Shown one piece after another: positions 36,841-44,971 of a stretch of DNA of 64,000 bases. The position numbers and the translations under genes are program-made. Within the stretch, counting starts at the first letter, position 1, and every line of letters begins with the position of its first letter. The DNA lies in the NCBI GenBank assembly GCA_963841885.1, contig CAWJEK010000029.1:1-64000 (forward strand). The letters run 5' to 3'. The DNA comes from Bog-756 sp963841885. GTDB lineage: Bacteria; Actinomycetota; Acidimicrobiia; Acidimicrobiales; RAAP-2. Under the pieces are notes generated by a model. The model had not been told where the DNA came from, did no database searches, and was given only the letters and a program-made list of their open reading frames with translations.

Positions 36841-38926
36841 GTGCCGCAGCCGACGAGCAGGGACGTCGAGGCCCGGTCGCGTCCGTCGGGCCGCCGGCCG
36901 CCGGTGGTCGCGGCTGGTCGCCGTGGTCGCCACCGTGACCGCGACCCTCGGGACCGCCGTGGCCATGGCGCCCGCGGCGGCCGCCTATCCGTCGAGCTCG
37001 GTAACCCTCACCGGGCACGGCTACGGGCACGGACGGGGGATGGGCCAGTGGGGGGCGTTCGGCTATGCCTATTCGGGCTGGTCGTGGCAGCAGATCGTCA
37101 CCCACTACTACGCGGGGAGCCAGCCGGCCACGCTGACGCCGGCCCAGGAAGGCCTCTGGACGGCGGTGGCGCTGACCGAGAACGACGGGAACGACCTGAT
37201 CGTGACGTCCGACGACGGATTCAGCATCGCCGGGTCGGGATTCACCGGCGGGCAGTACGTCCTGATGCACGCCGTCGGCGACGGGGCGTGGGACCTCTAC
37301 TCGGGGACCGGTTGCGGCGGCCCGTGGTCGGCGGCGCCGTTCCGCTCGGGGGTCACCGACCCCACCGCCGTCCCCGATCAGGACTCGATCCTCGGGACCC
37401 CCAGCGCCGCCGACGCCCCCTCCATGGACATGCAACTCTGCCGGGTCGGGGCGAACCTGTCGGTGCGCGGCAACCTGGTGGGCGAGTACAACTCCGCCGG
37501 CGCCCTCCGCACCGTGAACGTGCTGCCGGTGGAGGACTACGTGGCGGGCGTGGTGCCCAACGAGTCGCCGGCCTACTGGGGACAGCTGGGGGGTGCCGGC
37601 GCCCAGGGCCAGGCCCGCGGATTCCAGGAGCTCGAGGCCCAGGCGGTGGCGGCCCGCTCCTACATGGCGGCGGACCGCGGCGGTTACGGGGGGTACGCCG
37701 ACACCTGCGACCTGTCCTGCCAGACGTACCGCGGCATCGAGAACGAGAGTCCCCTGACCGATCTCGCCACCCTCGACACCCTCGGGTACGTGATGGAGGA
37801 CGGCGCCAATGGCGTGCCGCTGACCACCGAGTACTCGGCCTCCACCGGCGGCTACACGGCGCCGGGGACCTTCCCGGCGGTCGTGGACGACGGCGACTCG
37901 ATCTGCCCGCCCGGCGTCGCCGGCGCCTGCAACGTCAACCACACCTGGCACGATTCGATACCGGTCTCGACCGTCGAGGCGACCTTTCCGCAGCTGGGCA
38001 CGTTGGAGTCGATCGCCGTGACGTCGCGCAACGGCTACGGCGACTGGGGAGGCCGGGTCGAGTCGATGACCCTGGTCGGAACGGCCCAGGACGTCGTCCT
38101 CACCGGTGACCAGTTCGCCGCCGACTTCGATCTCCTGTCCGACTGGTTCACGCCGACCACCTCCCTGCCCAGCCCGGCGGTGGGCATGGCGGCCGCCCCC
38201 GGATCCAAGGGCTACTGGATCACCGGGTCGGACGGTTCGGTGGTGGCGTTCGGCAGTGCCCCCTACGACGGGTCCGTCGGAGGCCAGCCGTTGGCCGCGC
38301 CGGTGGTGGGCATGGCGGCCACCCCTGACGGCCAGGGGTACTGGGAGGTCGCCGCCGACGGTGGCGTGTTCTCCTTCGGCGATGCCGGCTTCTACGGGTC
38401 CGCCGGGTCGCTCCACCTCAATCAGCCCATCGTCGGCATGGCCCCCACCGCCGATGGCCGGGGCTACTGGCTGGTGGCCGCCGACGGCGGCATCTTCAGC
38501 TACGGCGACGCCCCGTTCCTCGGGTCCACGGGGGCCATCCACCTGAACCAGCCCATCGTCGGGATGGTGCGGTCGTCGACGGCCAAGGGCGGGTACTGGC
38601 TGGTGGCCTCCGACGGCGGGGTGTTCGCTTTCGGAGACGCGCCCTTCTACGGCTCGATGGGCGGACAACCGCTCAACCGTCCCGTCGTGGGGATCTCGTC
38701 GGTGCCGGGCGGCACCGGCTACCGGTTGGTCGCCTCGGACGGCGGCATCTTCGACTTCGGGAGCGCCGGCTACTACGGCTCGGCCGGGGGCGCCCCGTTG
38801 GCGCAGCCGGTCGTCGGGATGGCCGCCACCTCCGACGGTGCCGGCTACTGGCTGGTCGCCGCGGACGGGGGCATCTTCGACTACGGGGACGCCCCGTTCC
38901 TCGGATCCGGAGCCGGCGCCACGTGA
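36841..38926 (+). CDS. Secreted SpoIID/LytB-domain protein with six-copy GYW module (frameshift at N-terminus)
   Basis: About 695 residues. GTG 36841 joins, after one indel near 36897, to the signal peptide LVAVVATVTATLGTAVAMAPAAAA. The SpoIID domain spans about 25-420: GHGYGHGRGMGQWGAFGYA, VLPVEDYVAGVVPNESPAYW, ELEAQAVAARSYMA, and EYSASTGGYTAPG. SpoIID proteins cut or bind peptidoglycan glycan strands and help amidases. Six GYW units end the protein (38160-38926). Upstream, the 88-bp gap after the FG-GAP gene holds GGCCGCCCCCGGGCGG-type inverted repeats, so it may have its own transcript. A role in wall remodelling is likely. Confidence 0.8.
38160..38920 (+). repeat. Six-copy GYW repeat, copy C
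   Basis: Six units: GYWITGSDGS, GYWEVAADGG, GYWLVAADGG, GYWLVASDGG, GYRLVASDGG, GYWLVAADGG, each with xFxFG/xFxYG and a GS turn. The fifth has Arg in place of Trp. This is the same array as at 5020 and 35985, in a protein with a different N-terminus. Confidence 0.8.
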
Positions 38927-38997
38927 CCACGGGCCTCGGGCGGCCGTCCCCGAACCGTCCGTAGGTCGACCCTTCCCGGCCCCTAGTGTCAGGACCG

Positions 38998-41661
38998 ATG
39001 GCCGACGGAGCGACGGAGACGAAGGGATCCGGGACGGGACCGTCAGCCGTTCCTTCGACCGGCTCCCCGGAGACCGCCGGTCGGCCCGGTCAGTCCGGAC
39101 AGACGGAACGGACGGGACAGACGGGTCGATGGTCGGCCCGGTCGTGGCGGGCCATCCTCTTCGCCCCGGTGGGCGACGGTCAACGACGCCGTCGGGGCAG
39201 CGACGCCGTCCGGCTGTTCCTCGGCGTCGTGGTCCTCACCGTCTCCTGGCTGGCCACCCGCCTCAACCCCTCGAGCGAGAAGGCGCTCATCGCCGCCGTC
39301 ACCCCGATACCCGAGGGGATCAAGTGGGTGGTGACCAGCCTGGCGTGGATCGGCTCGCTCGGGCTGCTGGTCGTCGTCGTGGTACTCGCCCTGGTGTCCC
39401 GCCGGGTCCAGGTGATCCGGGACACGGTGGTGGCGGGTGCCTCCGCATGGCTCCTGTGCGTCGCTCTGAGTGTTCTGTGGGGCCCCGACGGCGGCCGACC
39501 AACGGCCCAGGCCCCGCACGGGTTCGACCTGGCCTTCCCGGTGGCCCGGGTGGCGGCCGCGGTGGCGGTGGCCGGCGCGGCCCTGCCCTACCTGAGCCGC
39601 TGGGTGCAGCGGGCGATCGTGATCACCGTCGTGGTACTCGCCATCACCACGATGGTGTCGGGCTACGGGCTGCCCGTCGCCGTGCTGGCCAGTCTGGCGA
39701 TCGGCGTCGGGGTCACCGCCGTGGTCCACCTGATCTTCGGGTCGCCCCTCGGGCTCCCATCCGCCCATGAGGTGCAGCTCCTGCTCGACGACCTCGGCAT
39801 CGATGCCGTCGACGTGGTGCCGGCCCCGCGACAGACCTGGGGGTACGGGCGATTCAGTGCCCGCCTGGGCGGTGACGACCTCGACGTCTCCGTATACGGC
39901 CGGGACGCCTCCGACGCCCAATTGCTGGCCAAGACGACCCGGTTCCTCCTCTACCGGGACTCGGGTCCCACCCTCACCTTCACCCGGCGCCAACAGGTCG
40001 AACACGAGGCCTACCTGACGCTCATGGCCGAGCGGGCCGGTGCGCGGGTGGCCGATGTCCTCGCCGCGGGTCCCGCCGGGCCGGCCAAGGACGCGCTTCT
40101 CGTCACCCGACCCCCGCCCGGGCGCCGACTGGCCGAACTCACACCCTTCCCGCTACCCGAGGCCGATTCCGGGACCGGGACCGGGACGGAGGGGAACCCG
40201 GCCGGGGACCGGGACGAGACACCCCGGCCGGCGAGCGCAGAGGCCGTCGACCGACCGCCGGAGCCACCGTCGACCGATCCGGCCCTGACCGACGACGCCC
40301 TCGACGGAATCTTCGGCCAGGTGATGGCCCTACGCAGTGCCGGGATCGCCCACGGCGCGCTGTCCACCGAGACGATCGTCCTTAGCGACGACGGAGGCTC
40401 GGGTCTCGTCGACCTGAGGGCGGCCGCCACCGTGGCCACCCCCGACCAGTTGGACCGGGATCTCGCCGCCACCATGGCGGCCACGGCACTGGTGGCCGGG
40501 CCCGAGCGTGCATCGGCGGCGGCGGCGCGGGTGGCCCCCGTCGACGCCGTGATCGCAGCCCTGCCCTATCTGCAGCGGGCCGCACTCGACCCGGTGGCCT
40601 CCCGCACGTTGCGGGGCAAGAAGCCGATCCTGGCCGCGCTCCGCGAGCACGGGGCCGAGGCGGCCGGGATCGAGGTCCCGAAACTGATCGAGCCGCGGCG
40701 GATCAGCTGGGTGAACCTCGTACTGGTCCTCGGGACGTTGATCGGCGGGTGGGCCCTCATCGGTGTGCTCGTCAACGTCACCCATTCGTGGAGCACGATC
40801 ACGGGGGCGAAATGGGGCTGGGTCGCCGTCGTGTTCGTCCTGGCCCAGGCCGCCTATCCGGCCCTCGCCCTGACCACGGTCGGTTCGGTCACCGACACGC
40901 TGCCCTACGGGCGCACCGTCGCCCTGGAGGTCGCCAACACGTTCGTGTCCCTGGCCGGCGGATCGATGGGGGCCCTCGCCACCCGGGTGCGGTTCTTCCA
41001 GCAGCAGGGCTACGACGGCACCCTGGCGGTCAGCTCGGGAGTGCTGATCTCCACGGCCAGCTGGATCGTCAAGGGTGCCCTCTTCCTGATCGCCATCCCG
41101 ATCGCCCTGTCGCAGTTCCACTTCACGTCGTCACCGGACAGCACCGGGGGAGGGTCCGGGTCGAGCACCGCCCGCCTCGTCTGGCTCATCGTCATCGCGG
41201 TGGCCGTGCTCGGCCTCCTGCTCGGGCTCGTGTTCGCCATCCCGCGGTGGCGCCGGATGGCCGCAGCCAAGCTCCGGCCGAAGGCCTCCGAAGTGTGGAG
41301 CCACCTGAAGGTCCTCTCCACCCACCCCCGCAACCTGGTGGAGATCTTCGGTGGTGAGGTCGCCGGTCAGATCCTCGTGGCCATGGCCCTGGGTGCCGCG
41401 CTGCACGCCTTCGACCAGCACCTGAGCCTCGCCTCGTTGTTGATCGCCCTGACACTGGGTTCGATGATCGGGGGGATCTCGCCGGTGCCCGGCGGCATGG
41501 GCGTGGTCGAGGCCGGCATGATCCTGGCCCTCACGGCGGCGGGGATCCCCGAGGACGACGCCGTCGCCGCGGTGTTCGTACAGCGGCTGTTCACGGCCTA
41601 CCTGCCGCCCATCTGGGGTTGGTTCTGCCTGATCTGGATGCGCAAGCGGGAGTACCTGTAG
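38998..41661 (+). CDS. YbhN/LPG-synthase-TM-like membrane protein fused to a kinase-like domain
   Basis: 887 residues, intact, ATG 38998. N-terminal polar stretch, then about seven helices (80-255). Next is a soluble domain (260-565) resembling degenerate aminoglycoside/ABC1-type kinases: LLDDLGIDAVDVV, DVSVYGRDASDAQLLAKTTRFLLYRD, IAHGALSTETIVLSDDGGSGLVDLRAA (the HGD...D region with Ala-Leu for the usual Asp-Leu). Last is an eight-helix UPF0104 domain (575-887) with GGSMGALATRVRFFQQQG and ISPVPGGMGVVEAGMILAL. UPF0104 domains occur in lysyl-phosphatidylglycerol synthases and YbhN. A lipid or polyprenol transfer/flipping role is an inference. Confidence 0.75.
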   Translation: MADGATETKGSGTGPSAVPSTGSPETAGRPGQSGQTERTGQTGRWSARSWRAILFAPVGDGQRRRRGSDAVRLFLGVVVLTVSWLATRLNPSSEKALIAAVTPIPEGIKWVVTSLAWIGSLGLLVVVVVLALVSRRVQVIRDTVVAGASAWLLCVALSVLWGPDGGRPTAQAPHGFDLAFPVARVAAAVAVAGAALPYLSRWVQRAIVITVVVLAITTMVSGYGLPVAVLASLAIGVGVTAVVHLIFGSPLGLPSAHEVQLLLDDLGIDAVDVVPAPRQTWGYGRFSARLGGDDLDVSVYGRDASDAQLLAKTTRFLLYRDSGPTLTFTRRQQVEHEAYLTLMAERAGARVADVLAAGPAGPAKDALLVTRPPPGRRLAELTPFPLPEADSGTGTGTEGNPAGDRDETPRPASAEAVDRPPEPPSTDPALTDDALDGIFGQVMALRSAGIAHGALSTETIVLSDDGGSGLVDLRAAATVATPDQLDRDLAATMAATALVAGPERASAAAARVAPVDAVIAALPYLQRAALDPVASRTLRGKKPILAALREHGAEAAGIEVPKLIEPRRISWVNLVLVLGTLIGGWALIGVLVNVTHSWSTITGAKWGWVAVVFVLAQAAYPALALTTVGSVTDTLPYGRTVALEVANTFVSLAGGSMGALATRVRFFQQQGYDGTLAVSSGVLISTASWIVKGALFLIAIPIALSQFHFTSSPDSTGGGSGSSTARLVWLIVIAVAVLGLLLGLVFAIPRWRRMAAAKLRPKASEVWSHLKVLSTHPRNLVEIFGGEVAGQILVAMALGAALHAFDQHLSLASLLIALTLGSMIGGISPVPGGMGVVEAGMILALTAAGIPEDDAVAAVFVQRLFTAYLPPIWGWFCLIWMRKREYL

Positions 41662-41739
41662 ACGGTCCGGAGGGGAGGCGTCCCGGCCGGCTGTGCGTCG
41701 ATCCGGCCGGCAAAGGGCGCCCGCGAGCCGGCCGACCGT

Positions 41740-42410
41740 TCAGACGTCGAGGCGGCGGGGGCCGGTGTCCTGGAGGCCCGGGTAGTCGCGCAGCCGGCCG
41801 AAGTTGCCCAGCCGCCCCACGTTCACCCCGGTGTGGGCCGCCCGGAGCATGCGGAGGTCCCCCCGGCTGTTCCCGTAGGCCCAGAGGTGGGCGTCCTCCA
41901 GGCCGGCATCGGCCATCCACAGGCGCAACCGGCGGATCTTCTCCTCGCCCCGGCAGTTGCCCCCCTCGTAGCGACCGGTCAGGTGACCCGAGTCGTCGAC
42001 CTCGAGGAGGGTGGCGATGGCCCCGTCGGCGGCCAGCCGTTCGGCGGCGACCCGGATGTAGGCATCCGGCGACGCCGAGACCACCACCACCCGGTCACCG
42101 CGTCCCCGGTGCCAGTCGAGTCGGCGGCGCACCTCGGGCCGGACCGCGCGGCGAGATGCCCCACCGCGAACTCGCCGCCCACCCGGTCGACGTGCTCGGC
42201 GTCGAGCCCGCCCAGGACGCGGGTGAAGAGCTCCTCCTTGGTGCGGTCGGCCACCTCGCCACCGGCCAGGGCGGCGTGGGCGAGCCGGGGGGCGAGCCGG
42301 GTCGAGGCGCGCAGCACGACGTCCCGGCCGGCGACCGCGGTCAGGAAGTCGAAGACGCTGCCCCCGCTGGTGAGGGTGCCGTCGAAGTCGAAGGCGGCGA
42401 CGTCCGTCAT
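41740..42410 (-). CDS. HAD-superfamily IB phosphatase (SerB/CicA-like), one frameshift
   Basis: About 222 residues from ATG 42410; indel near 42150. HAD motif I DFDGTLTSGGS, motif II VVVSASPDAYI, motif III Lys in GEEKIRRLRLW, motif IV WAYGNSRGDLRML. Family IB members are phosphoserine-phosphatase-like enzymes of varied substrate. In the assembly it continues in frame from the crotonase gene before it, but the two are probably separate, coupled genes. Confidence 0.82.
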
Positions 42411-42423
42411 GTCGGCCCGACCC

Positions 42424-43226
42424 TCAGACGCCGGGGCCGGTGACCGGGGCACCGCCCCGTCCCGACCCCGCCGGCGAAACGCGGGCGCGCCCTCGAGCGC
42501 CTCGCCCGAGGCGAGGCTGTCCAGCCCGAAGACGGTCTCGAGGGCCAGGGCCTCGTCCACGGGCAGATCCCACTGGGCGAGCGTCGAGCGCCGATCGTTG
42601 CGTAGGCAGACCTGGGGGAGGGCGGCGAGCTCGGAAGCCCACGCCACGGCGGCCTCGAGCGCCGTTCCGGTCGGCACCACCCGGTTGGCCAGGCCCATCG
42701 AGAGCGCCTCGGCACTCCCGACCGGGCGCCCGGTCAGGATCAGGTCCAGGGCCCGTCCTTCGCCCACGATCCGGGGTAGACGGACGGTGCCGCCGTCGAC
42801 CAGTGGCACGCCGAAGCGGCGGCAGAACACACCGAACACGGCATCCTCGGCGGCCACCCGGAGGTCGCACCAGACGGCCAGCTCGAGGCCGCCGGCCACG
42901 GCATGGCCCTCGACGGCGGCGATGACCGGCTTCGAGAGGGCGAGGCGGGTCGGACCCATGGGTCCCGGGCCGTCCTCGGTGACCCGGTTGCCCGTCCCGG
43001 TCGCCACCGCCTGGAGGTCGGCGCCCGCGCAGAACGTCCCGGAACCGCCGGTCAGGACGGCGACGGCGGCCCCCGGGTCGGCGTCGAACTCCTCGAAGGC
43101 GGCGAGCAGGGCGGCGGCGGTCGGACGGTCGACGGCGTTGCGGCGGCGGGGACGGTCGATGGTCACGACCGTCACCGGCCCGCGGCGCTCCACGCGGACA
43201 GCGGGGGAGGGCGGCGACTCCGGCAT
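42424..43226 (-). CDS. Crotonase/enoyl-CoA hydratase-family protein
   Basis: About 265 residues from ATG 43226. The oxyanion-hole segments are SGTFCAGADLQAV and AVEGHAVAGGLELAVWCDLRVA. Next comes FCRRFGVPLVDGGTVRLPRIVG, where the PLxDGG form replaces the two catalytic Glu of classical hydratases. It is therefore in the crotonase fold but the reaction (isomerase, hydrolase or hydratase) is uncertain. Two indels near 42475 probably hide its own end (GRGGAPVTGPGV then TGA at 42424); as read, the frame fuses with the HAD gene. Confidence 0.8.
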
Positions 43227-43509
43227 CGCCTCAGCATGACCGCTGGCGGACGGTCCGGCCAGTACCCCACGTCACAGGGGTGCCAGCTGCGGCCCGGCCT
43301 CGTCGAGCGGTGGACCCGGAAACCTGATGGATCCGGTCGACAATTGGTCGGGGACCCGACTAGGGTGTCCGGCGGGCCCACGGGGGAATACTCCGTGGAG
43401 CACCGCCGGACGGGCCCGGAAGGGTCCGGCGCCGGCCCTGGCGGCACCCCCCGCCGTGAGGCCGGCCTACCACCCCCATCGACGAACCACCACAGCTAAG
43501 GAGCAGGAC
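43227..43509. other. Intergenic region between divergent crotonase and peroxiredoxin genes, 283 bp
   Basis: No gene. A clear ribosome site AAGGAG lies eight bases before the peroxiredoxin ATG. TTGGTCGGGGACCCGACTAGG (about 43345-43366) has a GGTCGGGgaCCCGACTagg-like inverted repeat that could be a regulator site. I cannot fix a promoter with confidence. Confidence 0.35.
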
Positions 43510-44145
43510 ATGGCCATCCGACTGGGCGACGAGGCCCCCGACTTCACCGCCGACACGACCGAGGGCACCATCAACTTCCACGAGTACCTCGGGGACAGTT
43601 GGGGAGTGCTCTTCTCCCATCCCAAGGACTTCACGCCGGTCTGCACCACCGAGCTCGGCGCCTTCTCCGCCGCCAAGGGGGAGTTCGACAAGCGCAACAC
43701 CAAGCTCATCGGGCTGTCGGTCGACGATGTCAGCTCCCACGGGAAGTGGGCCGGCGATATCGAGGAGACGCAGGGCACCGCTCTCAACTTCCCCCTGATC
43801 GGGGACGAGGACCGCAAGGTCGCCGACCTCTACGACATGATCCACCCGAACGCCAGTGACACCCTCACCGTGCGCTCGGTGTTCATCATCGGCCCGGACA
43901 AGAAGGTGAAGCTCACGCTCACCTACCCCGCCTCGACCGGCCGCAACGTGGACGAGGTCCTGCGGGTCCTCGACTCGCTGCAGCTGACCGCCGACTACAA
44001 GGTCGCCACCCCGGTGAACTGGAAGGACGGCGAGGACGTCATCGTCGTCCCGGCGCTGTCCGACGAGGAGGCCACCGAGCGGTTCCCGAAGGGGTTCAAG
44101 GCCCTCAAGCCCTACCTCCGGGTCACCCCCCAGCCCAACAAGTAG
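43510..44145 (+). CDS. 1-Cys peroxiredoxin (Prx6 type)
   Basis: 211 residues. The active site is FSHPKDFTPVCTTELGAF with the peroxidatic Cys; the C-terminal domain (TPVNWKDGEDVIVVPALSDEEA...FPKGFKALKPYLRVTPQP) is that of Prx6, and no resolving Cys is present. It reduces H2O2 and organic peroxides in the cytoplasm. Monocistronic, bounded by a regulatory gap and a strong palindrome after the stop. Confidence 0.95.
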   Translation: MAIRLGDEAPDFTADTTEGTINFHEYLGDSWGVLFSHPKDFTPVCTTELGAFSAAKGEFDKRNTKLIGLSVDDVSSHGKWAGDIEETQGTALNFPLIGDEDRKVADLYDMIHPNASDTLTVRSVFIIGPDKKVKLTLTYPASTGRNVDEVLRVLDSLQLTADYKVATPVNWKDGEDVIVVPALSDEEATERFPKGFKALKPYLRVTPQPNK

Positions 44146-44175
44146 TCCGTCCCGCCCGCTGGGCGGCCCGACGCA

Positions 44176-44203
44176 CCGGATCCGGCCGATCGGCCGGATC
44201 CGG
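44176..44203 (+). terminator. Perfect 28-bp palindrome after the peroxiredoxin gene
   Basis: CCGGATCCGGCC-GATC-GGCCGGATCCGG is fully self-complementary and starts 31 bp after the stop. It probably ends the peroxiredoxin transcript. No T tract follows. Confidence 0.6.
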
Positions 44204-44459
44204 GCGCGTCCGGGCCGGAGCGCGTTCCCCGGGCGTCCGCCCCCCCCGCCGCTCCGGGTCCGGTGGGCGCCTCTCCGGGTCCGGGGGCCGACGCCCCGAA
44301 GCGCCGACGTCCGCCACGCCCCACTCACTCCCCGATAGGGGATGACGTGGGACTATCCCGGAACAGGCCGCCGTCTCGGGCCCGTTCCTGCTACCATTGT
44401 CCGGTCGGCGTGTTCCGTCCGCCGACCGCCGCCACGATTCCAGAGGTCTTCTTTCCCAC
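44204..44459 (+). promoter_or_regulatory. rpsO upstream region, no gene seen
   Basis: 256 bp that are GC-rich to about 44330, then less so. TGGGACTATCCCGG and TGCTACCATTG (about 44390-44399) give a possible -10 (TACCAT, 44393-44398). CAGAGGTCTTC near 44441 lies before the S15 start, a weak ribosome site. No riboswitch recognised. Confidence 0.35.
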
Positions 44460-44717
44460 ATGCCAGACAAGCAGGCAACCATCGCCGAGTACCGTCTCCA
44501 CGACACGGACACGGGCTCCCCCGAGGTGCAGATCGCCATCCTGAGCGAGCGCATCGTCCATCTGACCGAGCACCTGAAGGTGCACAAGGGCGACCACCAC
44601 ACCAGGCGCGGCCTCCTGAAGCTCATCGGCCGCCGCCGCCGGCTGCTCGACTACGTCCGCAACAACGATGTCGAGCGCTACCGCGAGATCATCAGCCGCC
44701 TCGGCCTCCGCCGCTAG
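44460..44717 (+). CDS. rpsO: 30S ribosomal protein S15
   Basis: 85 residues from ATG 44460 (MPDKQATIAEYRLHDTDTGSPEVQIA). HxDTGSPEVQ, HLKVHKGDHHTRRGLLKLIGRRRRLLDYV and the C-terminal YREIISRLGLRR are diagnostic. It binds 16S rRNA at the central domain junction. It is followed by pnp, the common bacterial order. Confidence 0.97.
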   Translation: MPDKQATIAEYRLHDTDTGSPEVQIAILSERIVHLTEHLKVHKGDHHTRRGLLKLIGRRRRLLDYVRNNDVERYREIISRLGLRR

Positions 44718-44730
44718 GCACGCAGACGCT

Positions 44731-44752
44731 CCGCCCGGCTCCGGCCGGGCGG
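44731..44752 (+). terminator. Hairpin after rpsO
   Basis: CCGCCCGGC-TCCG-GCCGGGCGG, nine base pairs with a four-base loop, 13 bp after the rpsO stop and followed by tcgcaattt. It is a likely terminator or partial attenuator between rpsO and pnp. Confidence 0.6.
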
Positions 44753-44884
44753 TCGCAATTTCTCCACCGGCCGCGTGCCGGGGGATCGCAGGCCGGCACA
44801 TCGCCTCCCTGCAGAAGGAACGGCCCCCACGCCGTGGGCGACCGTGTCACACCACACCGATTGGGCTCCCGTCGAGGTCAGTCA

Positions 44885-44933
44885 CCAGTTGTGGACCACC
44901 GGGCCGCTGACAGGCCGGGCGGGCGACAACTGG
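44885..44933 (+). promoter_or_regulatory. Long inverted repeat in the pnp leader
   Basis: CCAGTTGT (44885-44892) pairs with ACAACTGG (44926-44933) around a GC-rich 33-base interior, 38 bp before the pnp ATG. In E. coli pnp is autoregulated through an RNase-cleaved leader stem; a comparable role here is inference. The ribosome site AAGGAG is outside the stem. Confidence 0.45.
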
Positions 44934-44971
44934 GAACTGGCTCGGGGTGTCCCCGAACCACAAGGAGCGTC

